Positions 1 through 6,958 are shown, counted from the first letter of the stretch. The stretch is DNA of 15,180 nucleotides from JAFGPF01 sp964409485 (GCA_964409485.1 CAYPDM010000037.1:1-15180), one strand, 5' to 3'. The notes: generated by a model from the sequence alone, not told the origin. Numbers and translations are program-made.

Positions 1-227
1 TCCGTCTGGCTGGGCAGCATCGTCTCCTGCCGGAGGAAGCCGTAGCCGTCGCTCATTATTTCCAGAATACCGCTGCAGAAGATATTGCCCTGCTCTTCCG
101 TATGTGTTTCCAGCAGGCGCATGATAATTTCATGCTTCTTAAGGGTGGCCGGGGTGGAGATGCCTTTTTCTTTGGCCATTTCCACCAGTTCTTCCTTGTT
201 TTTACTTTCAAGTTCCGTAATGTTCAT
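1..227 (-). CDS. rho: Transcription termination factor Rho, N-terminal part (cut by window edge)
   Basis: Rho is the hexameric ATP-dependent RNA helicase that ends transcription of untranslated RNA in the cytoplasm. Only the first 75 codons are in the window. They show a Rho_N (SAP-like) helical domain at residues ~4-42, beginning MNITELESKNKEEL and running through ATLKKHEIIMRLLE. The start of the cold-shock RNA-binding domain follows at ~53-75, with the typical GILEIMSDGYGFLR. The ATPase domain lies beyond base 1. The ATG at 225-227 has a good Shine-Dalgarno, GAGGTGG, just upstream. The gene is 61 bases downstream of fsa on the same strand, with no clear terminator or promoter between, so it is probably the third gene of a pyrG-fsa-rho operon. 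The N-terminal domain is short, without the long charged insert seen in actinobacterial Rho. Confidence 0.93.
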   Translation of the reverse strand, partial: MNITELESKNKEELVEMAKEKGISTPATLKKHEIIMRLLETHTEEQGNIFCSGILEIMSDGYGFLRQETMLPSQT

Positions 228-288
228 GATTCCACCTCACTCTCATCCCGTTTCCCTGACAGGAAGGGGGTATTGTCACCTTTCTTTG

Positions 289-942
289 TTATTTTTTAGC
301 TACTTTTTCCCAGTCGGCCAGGAAACGTTTAATGCCGACATCGGTCATCGGGTGTTGTATCATCTGCATCAGCACTTTATAAGGAACCGTGGCAATATCG
401 GCGCCTATCATCGCGGCTTGAGTGCAGTGCTGCGGGTGCCGGATACTGGCGGCGATTACCCGGGCATCCAGCTCGGGGTAGTTATCGAGTATGGCGATGG
501 TCTCCTCGACCACTTGCATACCGTCATGACCGGCATCGTCCAGCCTGCCGACAAATATGCTGACATAGGTTGCCCCGGCCAGCGCCCCGAGAAGAGCCTG
601 GTTCGCCGAGAAACAGAGGGTCATATTTATCTTGATGTCGTCCTTGCTTAAAGCTGAAGTTGCCCGCAGGCCATCGGCCGTAATCGGTATCTTGATATTT
701 ACGTTGGGCGCCCACGTTGCTTTGGCACGGGCTTCTGCTATCATGGCATCTGCGTCTTCTGATAGCACTTCCACGGAAACGGGGCCGTCGACGATAGAGC
801 AGATTTTTTTAGTCACGGTTTCATAGTCGGATGTTGCTTCTTTGGATAGCAGTGACGGATTGGTGGTAACTCCGCTGATAATACCCAGCCGGGCGGCCTC
901 CCTGATTTCCTCGATGTTGGCGGTATCCAGAAAGATGTCCAT
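289..942 (-). CDS. fsa: Fructose-6-phosphate aldolase / TalC-type transaldolase
   Basis: Small class I aldolase of the FSA/TalC family (217 residues; family about 210-220). It acts on sugar phosphates in the cytoplasm, either as a transaldolase in the non-oxidative pentose phosphate pathway or by cleaving fructose 6-phosphate to dihydroxyacetone and glyceraldehyde 3-phosphate. Visible family residues are Asp6 (MDIFLDTANI), Asn28 (GVTTNPS), the Schiff-base Lys84 (NVNIKIPIT), the SANQALLGA segment, FVGRLDD and the C-terminal TVPYKVLMQM / HPMTDVGIKRFLADW block. The ATG at 940-942 has a GAGGAGG ribosome site about 8 bases upstream and lies 17 bases after the pyrG stop, so the two are co-transcribed. 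The sequence alone does not decide between aldolase and transaldolase activity. Confidence 0.93.
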   Translation of the reverse strand: MDIFLDTANIEEIREAARLGIISGVTTNPSLLSKEATSDYETVTKKICSIVDGPVSVEVLSEDADAMIAEARAKATWAPNVNIKIPITADGLRATSALSKDDIKINMTLCFSANQALLGALAGATYVSIFVGRLDDAGHDGMQVVEETIAILDNYPELDARVIAASIRHPQHCTQAAMIGADIATVPYKVLMQMIQHPMTDVGIKRFLADWEKVAKK

Positions 943-959
943 TCGGTTCTCCTCCTCAT

Positions 960-2594
960 TCAGGTTGAAAGAGGCAGCGGGGGTTGAGCTCCTTCACGCA
1001 GTATATCTTTAGCCACCCCGACAAAATCACGGAAGAGCGGGTGGGGGCGGCCGGGCCTGGAAAGAAATTCGGGGTGGAACTGGCAGCTTACCATCCAGGG
1101 GTGTTCGGCCAGTTCACAGACTTCAACCAGTTTATCATCCGGTGACACTCCACTGTAAATCAGGCCGGCTTTGTGCAGCGGCTCACGAAATTCGTTATTA
1201 AATTCAAAGCGGTGCCGGTGCCGTTCCTGCACCAGGGGTAGACCGTAAGCCCGGGCGGCGAGGGTATCTTTGATAAGCTTGCACGGGTAATTACCCAGGC
1301 GCATCGTGGCCCCTTTGTCTTTTATGTTCTTCTGTTCCGGCAGGATATCGATAACCGGGTAAGGCGTGGATGGATTAAATTCAGTGGAGTCGGGTTCTTC
1401 GGAGTTGAAGACGTAACGGGCGAATTCGATAACCATAATATGCAGTCCCAGGCAAAGACCCAGGTACGGGATATTATTTTCCCGGGCGTATTTAGCCGCT
1501 TTTATTTTACCCTCGATGCCCCGGTCGCCGAAGCCGCCGGGAACGATAATACCCTGGGCGCTGCGCAGCAGGTTTTCGGTGCCGTCACGGTCCAGTTCCT
1601 CGGAGTGGACCCAGATTAGATTGAGCTCTCTATCGTTGTGGAGGGCGGCGTGGTACAGCGCCTCGCGGACGGAGAAATAGGCGTCGTTGAGCTCGACGTA
1701 TTTGCCGACCAGGGCTATATTTACCGGTTCATGGGGCGTCCTGATGTGTTCCACGAGTCCCCGCCACTGACGCAGGTCAGTGCGGCGCGCCTTGATGCCG
1801 AGCTTTTCGACAATCAACCTGCTCAAACCCGATTCTTCGAGTATGAGGGGTATTTCGTATATCGTATCCACGGTGGGCAGCGGGATGACAGCTTGCTTTT
1901 CCACGTCGCAGAACAGCGATATTTTATCCCGTATACTCTCGGAAATGGGGTGATCGCTGCGGCAGATGATGACATCCGGCTGAATACCGATGCGCCTTAG
2001 CTCGTTGACGCTGTGCTGGGTGGGCTTGGTCTTTAACTCGCCGGTGGAGTTGAGATAGGGGAGAAAAGTGACGTGTATGTAGAGCACGTTGTTCCTGCCG
2101 ACATCGTTCCGCATCTGGCGGATAGCCTCCAGGAACGGCTGCCCTTCGATATCGCCGACGGTGCCGCCGACTTCTATGAGAATCACATCGGCCTTGGAAT
2201 TATCGGCCAGTTGCTTGAACCTACCTTTAATCTCGTTGGTCAGGTGGGGCACAATCTGGATGGTCCCGCCTAAAAAGTCGCCGTGTCTTTCCTTGGCGAT
2301 AAGGTTGCTGTAAATCTGCCCCGAGGTGACGTTGGAGTCAGCCGTAAATTCCTCGTCGATAAAGCGCTCGTAATTGCCCAGGTCGAGGTCCGTCTCCGCC
2401 CCGTCCCTGGTGACGAACACCTCGCCGTGCTGGTAGGGCGACATCGTGCCGGGGTCGACGTTCAGGTAGGGGTCCAGTTTCTGTACGGCCACGGTGACCT
2501 TGCGGCTTTTCAGTGTGGTGCCTATTGAGGCGACGGTGATGCCTTTCCCTACGGAACTTACCACGCCGCCGGTTACAAAAATATACTTCGGCAT
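960..2594 (-). CDS. pyrG: CTP synthase (glutamine-hydrolysing)
   Basis: Makes CTP from UTP, ATP and glutamine, the last step of pyrimidine nucleotide synthesis. At 544 residues it is full length. The N-terminal synthetase domain (~1-270) begins KYIFVTGGVVSSVGKG with the P-loop Lys18, followed by DPYLNVDPGTMSPYQHGEVF and the Mg-binding region ETDLDLGNYERF and EVGGTVGDIE. The class I glutamine amidotransferase domain (~290-540) has VPGGFGDRG, nucleophile Cys381, and the His507/Glu509 pair in CQFHPEF. The residue four after the nucleophile is His385, where the family almost always has Gln (CLGLH instead of CLGMQ). The ribosome site is weak: only a TTAGGT about 10 bases before the ATG. The gene is first in the pyrG-fsa-rho operon, behind a consensus promoter and a leader of about 160 nt. 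Confidence 0.97.
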   Translation of the reverse strand: MPKYIFVTGGVVSSVGKGITVASIGTTLKSRKVTVAVQKLDPYLNVDPGTMSPYQHGEVFVTRDGAETDLDLGNYERFIDEEFTADSNVTSGQIYSNLIAKERHGDFLGGTIQIVPHLTNEIKGRFKQLADNSKADVILIEVGGTVGDIEGQPFLEAIRQMRNDVGRNNVLYIHVTFLPYLNSTGELKTKPTQHSVNELRRIGIQPDVIICRSDHPISESIRDKISLFCDVEKQAVIPLPTVDTIYEIPLILEESGLSRLIVEKLGIKARRTDLRQWRGLVEHIRTPHEPVNIALVGKYVELNDAYFSVREALYHAALHNDRELNLIWVHSEELDRDGTENLLRSAQGIIVPGGFGDRGIEGKIKAAKYARENNIPYLGLCLGLHIMVIEFARYVFNSEEPDSTEFNPSTPYPVIDILPEQKNIKDKGATMRLGNYPCKLIKDTLAARAYGLPLVQERHRHRFEFNNEFREPLHKAGLIYSGVSPDDKLVEVCELAEHPWMVSCQFHPEFLSRPGRPHPLFRDFVGVAKDILREGAQPPLPLST

Positions 2595-2754
2595 ATACTA
2601 GTACCTAACTATAGAAAATCTGGAAAAAATCCAGTCTTATTTCAGGAAGTCCGCCAGAGAACCTAAACGGGAATTGTACACAGTGCCTCACGAGTAAATA
2701 TTTGCACTATTTTCAATAGAAATAGGAAAAGACTGTTAAACAAGTGGGGGTTTC
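2595..2754 (-). promoter_or_regulatory. pyrG 5' leader (predicted)
   Basis: Predicted untranslated leader of about 160 nt between the presumed start of transcription (2753-2754) and the pyrG ATG. The first transcribed bases read GAAACCCCCACTTG, giving a run of five C (2750 down to 2746) at about +5 to +9. Three small inverted repeats can be seen: 2707-2719 (CTATT/AATAG), 2682-2708 (AGTGC/GCACT, large loop) and 2620-2634 (CTGGA/TCCAG with a U-rich loop, followed by ATTTTCT). The last ends 25 bases before the ATG. None is a convincing terminator. A role in CTP-dependent control is inference only. Confidence 0.5.
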
Positions 2755-2759
2755 TTTTT

Positions 2760-2788
2760 ATTATAGGGAGGCGTTTCTGCTTTGTCAA
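2760..2788 (-). promoter_or_regulatory. Consensus sigma-70 promoter for pyrG operon
   Basis: Read on the minus strand, TTGACA (2788-2783) and TATAAT (2765-2760) are separated by exactly 17 bases. Both hexamers match the consensus perfectly. The expected start is near 2753-2754. It lies in the divergent gap between pyrG and glyA and points towards pyrG. Confidence 0.88.
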
Positions 2789-2901
2789 GGGGTTGTTGTA
2801 CTATGCCGCCGCAGGAAGTCCAGAATTACCTGGTTCGGTTTCTCTCCCGCTTCATATATAAAGAGATGCCCCGGTTTACTATCATATCGTTCCTTTGTCA
2901 A

Positions 2902-2930
2902 TTGACACTGTCATAACGCCATTGTAGACT
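2902..2930 (+). promoter_or_regulatory. Sigma-70 promoter for glyA operon
   Basis: TTGACA (2902-2907) is followed after 17 bases by TAGACT (2925-2930), a -10 with 4 of 6 consensus bases. Transcription would begin near 2937, giving a short leader of about 33 nt before the glyA ATG at 2970. The leader holds the ribosome site AGGAG (2956-2960). Confidence 0.78.
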
Positions 2931-2969
2931 ATGTATGGAGCCGGATTTCCCCTTCAGGAGAGAGTGTAG

Positions 2970-4214
2970 ATGAGTTTCTTAGAACGCACCGACCCCGAAA
3001 TGTCCCGCATACTGGAAATAGATAAAAAGCGGCAGAAGGAAACGGTAAACCTCATCGCCTCGGAGAATTACACCAGCCCGGCGGTGCTGGAGGCCCAGGG
3101 CTCGTTCCTGACCTATAAGTACGCCGAGGGCTACCCGGGCCGACGCTATTACGGCGGCTGTGAAAACATGGATGCCATCGAAGAACTGGCCGTTAAGCGC
3201 GCTAAAGAGTTATTCCATGCCGAGCATGCCAACGTCCAGCCGCACAGCGGCTCGGCGGCCAATATGGCCGCCTACTTCGCCCTGCTAAAGTACGGCGATA
3301 CCGCGATGGCGATGGACCTGGCCCACGGCGGACACCTGACGCACGGCTCTCCGGTTACCTTTTCCGGCAAGTCTTATAACTTCGTTCACTACGAGGTAAA
3401 TAAGGAGACGGAACGCATCGATTACCCTGCGGTGGAAAAACTGGCCAAGAAGCATAAGCCGAAACTGATTGTAGCCGGGGCCACGGCTTATCCCAGGATT
3501 ATCGACTTCGAGCGTTTCCGCTATATCGCCGATTCGGTCGGGGCCAAACTCATGGTGGACATGGCCCATATCGCCGGAATGGTAGCCGCCGGACTGCACC
3601 CCACCCCCGTCCCCTATGCCGACGTGGTAACCTCAACCACCCATAAGACACTGCGGGGCACCAGCGGCGGCCTGATACTGTGCCGGCAGGAGCTGGCAAG
3701 CACCGTGGATAACGCCGTCTTCCCGGAAGCGCAGGGCAAACCCTTGATGCACGCCGTCGCCGCCAAGGCGGTGGCGCTTTATGAAGCCATGCAGCCCGAA
3801 TTTGTCGAATACCAGCGGGCTATCCTGGAAAATGCCCTTGCCCTGGCCGCGGAGATTCAGAAGGCGGGACTCCGCCTGGTATCGGGCGGCACCGATAATC
3901 ACCTGATGCTGGTGGACCTGACGGAAACCGGGGTCACCGGCAAACAGGCCGAGGAATCCCTGGAAGCCGCCGGTATCATCGTAAATAAAAACACCATTCC
4001 CTTTGATTCCCGCCCGCCGCGGGTGACCAGCGGCATCAGGCTGGGTACGCCGGCCGTGACAACACGCGGCTTCGGGAAGGAAGAGATGAAGCTGATAGCC
4101 GGGCTGATTGTCAAAGTAATTTCTCATGCCGACAGCCCGAAGGTGCGGGATGAGGTAAAGCAGGAGGTAGCGCAGATTTGCCGGCGCTTCCCCGTGCCCG
4201 GGGTTATCGACTGA
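2970..4214 (+). CDS. glyA: Serine hydroxymethyltransferase
   Basis: PLP enzyme that converts serine and tetrahydrofolate to glycine and 5,10-methylene-tetrahydrofolate, the main one-carbon source in the cytoplasm. It has 414 residues, the normal bacterial length. PLP-binding Lys226 sits in TSTTHKTLRG. Tyr51, Glu53, Tyr61, His122, Asp197, His200 and Arg357 are all at the positions used in Bacillus-type numbering. Several usually fixed neighbours of the cofactor differ: Ala96 where Gln is usual (HSGSAAN), Thr172 for Ser (GATAYPR), Ser232 for Arg (GTSGG), and Lys257 for Gly in the usual QGGP motif (FPEAQGKPLMH). The ATG has AGGAG 9 bases upstream. It is the first gene of a run with the cysteine synthase (66-base gap), and both act on serine or a serine derivative. 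Confidence 0.96.
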   Translation: MSFLERTDPEMSRILEIDKKRQKETVNLIASENYTSPAVLEAQGSFLTYKYAEGYPGRRYYGGCENMDAIEELAVKRAKELFHAEHANVQPHSGSAANMAAYFALLKYGDTAMAMDLAHGGHLTHGSPVTFSGKSYNFVHYEVNKETERIDYPAVEKLAKKHKPKLIVAGATAYPRIIDFERFRYIADSVGAKLMVDMAHIAGMVAAGLHPTPVPYADVVTSTTHKTLRGTSGGLILCRQELASTVDNAVFPEAQGKPLMHAVAAKAVALYEAMQPEFVEYQRAILENALALAAEIQKAGLRLVSGGTDNHLMLVDLTETGVTGKQAEESLEAAGIIVNKNTIPFDSRPPRVTSGIRLGTPAVTTRGFGKEEMKLIAGLIVKVISHADSPKVRDEVKQEVAQICRRFPVPGVID

Positions 4215-4280
4215 CCCGAGAGCGGATTACGCCGGTGAAATATTACAGATGTAAATCAGCCCTGGATAAGGTGAAAAGAT

Positions 4281-5204
4281 ATGGAAAGAGATAATAAAAA
4301 CGTTTTAGCGGCTATCGGGAATACCCCGCTGGTGCAGCTGGTGAACCTGAATGGCAATCCCGGAGTGAAAATATTCGTCAAGCTCGAGGGCAGCAATCCC
4401 GGGGGTTCCGTAAAAGACCGGCCGGCTTATTATATGATTACCAGGGCGGAAAAATCCGGGCAGCTCACGCCGGACAAGACTATTATCGAGCCGACATCCG
4501 GGAATACGGGTATTGCCCTGGCCATGATAGGCGCCGCCAGGGGATACAAGGTGAAGCTGTTCATGCCGGAATGCGTCAGCGTCGAGAGGCAAATGATACT
4601 CCAGGCCTACGGCGCCGAGGTCGTGCTGACTCCGGACAAGGAAGGTGTCGACGGGGCTATACGGCAGGCCCATCAGGCTTTAAAAGCGGAACCGAAAAAG
4701 TATTTCATGCCCAACCAGTTCGATAACGAAAATAATCTGCTGGCCCACTATGAGACCACCGGGCCGGAAATATATAAACAGGCCGAAGGTAAGGTAGACG
4801 TCTTCATGGCTACCATGGGGACGACAGGGACTCTCATCGGCACCGGCAGGTATTTGAAAGAGAAAATTCCCGGCATCAGAATCGTCGGGGTGGAACCCAC
4901 CCTGGGACATGCCATACAGGGACTGAAAAACATGAATGAAAACGTCGTCCCCGGAATCTACGACCCCGCTGCTTTTGATGATAAGGTAACTGTTGAAGAC
5001 GGCGACGCTTTCGAGATGGCGCGGCTGCTGGCTGTCAGAGAAGGGCTTTTCGTGGGTATGTCCAGTGGCGCCGCCGTGGTGGGGGCCATGGAAATTGCCG
5101 GGAAGATGAAAAAGGGTAATGTAGTGACCGTCCTGCCGGACCGCGGCGACCGCTACTTGAGCACCACGCTGTTCCGTTCCGTATGCGCCGAATGTCCGCC
5201 GTAG
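4281..5204 (+). CDS. Cysteine synthase, CysK/CysM family
   Basis: Fold-type II PLP enzyme that makes cysteine from an activated serine and sulfide or a sulfur carrier. It has 307 residues, the normal length. Lys45 in NPGGSVKDRPA binds PLP. The substrate loop PTSGNTG is at 71-77, the phosphate-binding GTTGTLIGTGR at 180-190, and the Ser contacting the PLP nitrogen is in GMSSGAA (~259-264). The segment IQGLKNMNENVVPGIYDP (~212-229) resembles CysM-type enzymes. Mycobacterial CysM, which uses O-phosphoserine, has an Arg in the matching LRNM segment where this protein has Lys216, so O-phosphoserine is a possible substrate; O-acetylserine is the default. The protein ends in CAEC followed by two prolines, an unexplained CxxC tail. 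The ATG at 4281 has AAGGTG 7 bases upstream. Which subfamily it belongs to is uncertain. Confidence 0.9.
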   Translation: MERDNKNVLAAIGNTPLVQLVNLNGNPGVKIFVKLEGSNPGGSVKDRPAYYMITRAEKSGQLTPDKTIIEPTSGNTGIALAMIGAARGYKVKLFMPECVSVERQMILQAYGAEVVLTPDKEGVDGAIRQAHQALKAEPKKYFMPNQFDNENNLLAHYETTGPEIYKQAEGKVDVFMATMGTTGTLIGTGRYLKEKIPGIRIVGVEPTLGHAIQGLKNMNENVVPGIYDPAAFDDKVTVEDGDAFEMARLLAVREGLFVGMSSGAAVVGAMEIAGKMKKGNVVTVLPDRGDRYLSTTLFRSVCAECPP

Positions 5205-5216
5205 ACGGTAGGGTAA

Positions 5217-5705
5217 ATGCCGATTACTGAAGCTTATTTAGATATTGAAACGACCGGTCTAACACCTTTCGACTGCGAAATAACCGTAATTGGTATACAT
5301 ATCTGCCGCGGCGATGATACCGAGTTTGTACAGCTGGTCGGCAGGGATGTTACCGCCGATGGCATACTACAGGCCCTCCGGGATGTCGATGTTATCTACT
5401 CCTATAACGGCAGCCGGTTCGACCTACCGTTTATTCACTCGCGGTTAGGCATCAATCTGGTGGAGCTTTTCACGCACCACGATTTAATGTACGATTGCTG
5501 GCGGAATAATCTCTACGGCGGGCTTAAGGCCGTAGAACGGCAGCTCGGTATCAGGCGCATACTGGTGGAAATGAATGGTTTTGAAGCCGTCAGGCTGTGG
5601 TGGAAATATATCGATTCCTTTGACCTGGACGCGTTGAACAAGCTTCTGGAGTATAATAAAGAAGACGTAGTAAATCTCAAGACCCTCAAAGAGATGCTGC
5701 TCTAG
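5217..5705 (+). CDS. YprB-type ribonuclease H-like exonuclease domain protein
   Basis: A 162-residue protein that looks like a single DEDDy 3'-5' exonuclease domain of the YprB / RNase_H_2 type. Visible motifs are Exo I YLDIETTGL with Asp9 and Glu11, Exo II YSYNGSRFDLPFI with Asn64 and Asp69, and Exo III YNKEDVVNL with Tyr146 and Asp150. All four acidic positions and the Tyr are present, so it should be catalytically competent. In Firmicutes YprB the domain carries a C-terminal TPR region, which is absent here. The substrate (DNA or RNA) cannot be told. The gene begins 12 bases after the cysteine synthase stop with a modest TAGGG ribosome site, so it is probably the last gene of the glyA operon, ahead of the terminator at 5822-5847. 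No functional tie to amino-acid metabolism is evident. Confidence 0.8.
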   Translation: MPITEAYLDIETTGLTPFDCEITVIGIHICRGDDTEFVQLVGRDVTADGILQALRDVDVIYSYNGSRFDLPFIHSRLGINLVELFTHHDLMYDCWRNNLYGGLKAVERQLGIRRILVEMNGFEAVRLWWKYIDSFDLDALNKLLEYNKEDVVNLKTLKEMLL

Positions 5706-5821
5706 CTTTACTTCCCCCGCCGCCTAATCCCCTCGTTTTTTATCTATTCCCACCCGGGCCACCCTCGCATCATTCACGGCTTATCCCATAGTTTTACCCC
5801 ATAACCCCCCGGCGGGTGTTT

Positions 5822-5847
5822 AAGAGGGGCTTCGCCCCTCTTTTTTT
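5822..5847 (+). terminator. Rho-independent terminator of the glyA operon
   Basis: Nine-pair perfect stem AAGAGGGGC / GCCCCTCTT with a 3-base TTC loop, running directly into five more T. It sits 117 bases after the exonuclease gene and before the prs promoter, so it ends the glyA-cysteine synthase-exonuclease transcript. Confidence 0.92.
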
Positions 5848-5849
5848 AT

Positions 5850-5886
5850 TCCCCCTTCCCTTTATAAATACCCAAGGGAAGGGGGA
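5850..5886. repeat. Perfect 13-bp inverted repeat, REP-like hairpin
   Basis: Arms TCCCCCTTCCCTT (5850-5862) and AAGGGAAGGGGGA (5874-5886) flank an 11-base A/T-rich loop. There is no T-run on either side, so it is not a standard terminator. It begins only three bases after the terminator's T tract. The arm, and the purine-rich sequence after it, resemble dispersed GC-rich hairpins of bacterial intergenic regions, but only one copy is in the window. Confidence 0.65.
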
Positions 5887-5969
5887 TTACGGGGGTGAGA
5901 TTCACCAACAACAGGGGATGATGTTTAATATTATATAAGGTCAACAAGGATGAGGATGCTGTTTATTAG

Positions 5970-5978
5970 TGCTATAAT
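5970..5978 (+). promoter_or_regulatory. Extended -10 promoter for prs operon
   Basis: TGCTATAAT at 5970-5978 combines a TGn extension with a perfect -10 hexamer (5973-5978). The -35 at 17 bases' distance is weak (ATGAGG, 5950-5955; 3 of 6), as is usual for extended -10 promoters. Transcription would start near 5985, leaving about 35 nt of leader with the ribosome site AGAGGAG at 6004-6010. Confidence 0.72.
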
Positions 5979-6019
5979 AATGATGAAACCGGGTAAAATA
6001 ACGAGAGGAGATTGTTATC

Positions 6020-6958
6020 ATGGATGAACTGAAGGTATTATGCGGCAGGGCTCATCCGGCTCTCGCTAAAGCGATTACGGATTATCTGGGAATCGGCCTG
6101 GGCAGGTGCGAAGTAAAGCAGTTCAGTAACGAAAATACTTTTGTTCGTATCATGGAGAATGTCCGTCAGCGGGATACCTTCGTTGTTCAGCCTATCTCTT
6201 CTCCGGTGAATAACAATTTAGTTGAACTTCTTATCATGCTCGATGCCCTCAAGCGGGCTTCGGCCGGCCGGATTACGGCCGTAATTCCGTACTATGGTTA
6301 CGGGCGCACCGATAAAAAAGACCAGCCCCGGGTGCCTATCACCGCCAAACTGGTGGCCGACCTTCTTACCGTGGCCGGCGCCAGCCGGGTGCTGACCGTA
6401 GACCTGCACGCGGCGCAGATTCAGGGTTTCTTTAACATACCCGTCGATGAGCTTACGGCTCTGAATATTCTGGGAAATTATTATAAAGAGAAAGCCTTTA
6501 AAGACGTGGTAGTGGTGGCCAGTGATATCGGCGCTACCAAGCGGGGGCGCGACCTTGGCGCGATGCTGAACGTTCCCCTGGCTATCATGGAGAAAAGACG
6601 CCTCGGTAACGAGGATAAAACGGAAACCCTGAACGTAATCGGTGATGTAAAGGGTAAAGTAGCCATCACCGTAGATGATGAAATCGATACCGCCGGCTCG
6701 CTGATGGAGGTTGCCTCCACCCTGATTGACCGCGGCGCCCTGGAAATACATGCCTGCTGCACGCACCCTATATTGTCCGGCCCGGCTATAGAGAGAATAG
6801 CCGCCTCCCCGGTGAAAGAGGTGGTCGTTACCGATACCGTGCCGGTTCCGGAGAGTAAGAGAATCGATAAAATTACCGTTTTGCCGATAGCGCCGCTGCT
6901 GGGCGAGGCCATCAAGCGCATCCATACCGGGCAGTCCGTGGGGGCCATGTTTGAGTAA
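6020..6958 (+). CDS. prs: Ribose-phosphate pyrophosphokinase (PRPP synthase)
   Basis: Transfers pyrophosphate from ATP to ribose 5-phosphate to give PRPP, the precursor of purines, pyrimidines, histidine, tryptophan and NAD. At 312 residues it has the usual length of class I bacterial enzymes. Seen in order: NENTFVRIMENVR (the region corresponding to the ATP/regulatory loop), PYYGYGRTDKK (ATP site), PITAKLVADLL, VDLHAAQIQGFFNIPVD with the metal-binding His, the catalytic flexible loop KRRLGNED, and the PRPP loop VDDEIDTAGSL. The usual YARQDRK is YGRTDKK here; the Arg is kept. Start at ATG 6020 with AGAGGAG 9 bases upstream. The gene opens a six-gene plus-strand run, and its 3' end overlaps the next gene by 8 bases. 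Confidence 0.97.
   Translation: MDELKVLCGRAHPALAKAITDYLGIGLGRCEVKQFSNENTFVRIMENVRQRDTFVVQPISSPVNNNLVELLIMLDALKRASAGRITAVIPYYGYGRTDKKDQPRVPITAKLVADLLTVAGASRVLTVDLHAAQIQGFFNIPVDELTALNILGNYYKEKAFKDVVVVASDIGATKRGRDLGAMLNVPLAIMEKRRLGNEDKTETLNVIGDVKGKVAITVDDEIDTAGSLMEVASTLIDRGALEIHACCTHPILSGPAIERIAASPVKEVVVTDTVPVPESKRIDKITVLPIAPLLGEAIKRIHTGQSVGAMFE

Larger units (their letters stand above)
2595..2969. other. Divergent intergenic region pyrG/glyA
   Basis: A gap of 375 bases between divergently transcribed pyrG and glyA. It holds the pyrG leader, the pyrG promoter and the glyA promoter. No small open reading frame with a good ribosome site is evident. The stretch 2789-2890 between the two promoters shows no recognisable feature, apart from a 10-base word (CAGGAAGTCC) that occurs at both 2643-2652 and 2812-2821. 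Confidence 0.8.
5706..6019. other. Intergenic region, exonuclease gene to prs
   Basis: A non-coding gap of 314 bases. It starts with a pyrimidine-rich stretch (5706-5820) in which nothing clear is seen. It then holds a strong intrinsic terminator (5822-5847), a long perfect inverted repeat (5850-5886) and a promoter with its ribosome site for prs (5970-6010). No convincing small gene. Confidence 0.8.

Noticed and set aside
85..651. Plus-strand open frame across the rho start and fsa
   Set aside because: It spans two clear genes and their gap on the opposite strand, and the translated product is low-complexity and mixed.
2620..2634. Hairpin in the pyrG leader as an intrinsic terminator
   Set aside because: Only five pairs, with the U-rich run in the loop and a broken T tract afterwards; too weak to call.
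2643..2821. Ten-base direct repeat CAGGAAGTCC at 2643-2652 and 2812-2821 as an operator pair
   Set aside because: Short, 160 bases apart, asymmetric and at different distances from the two promoters; chance is likely.
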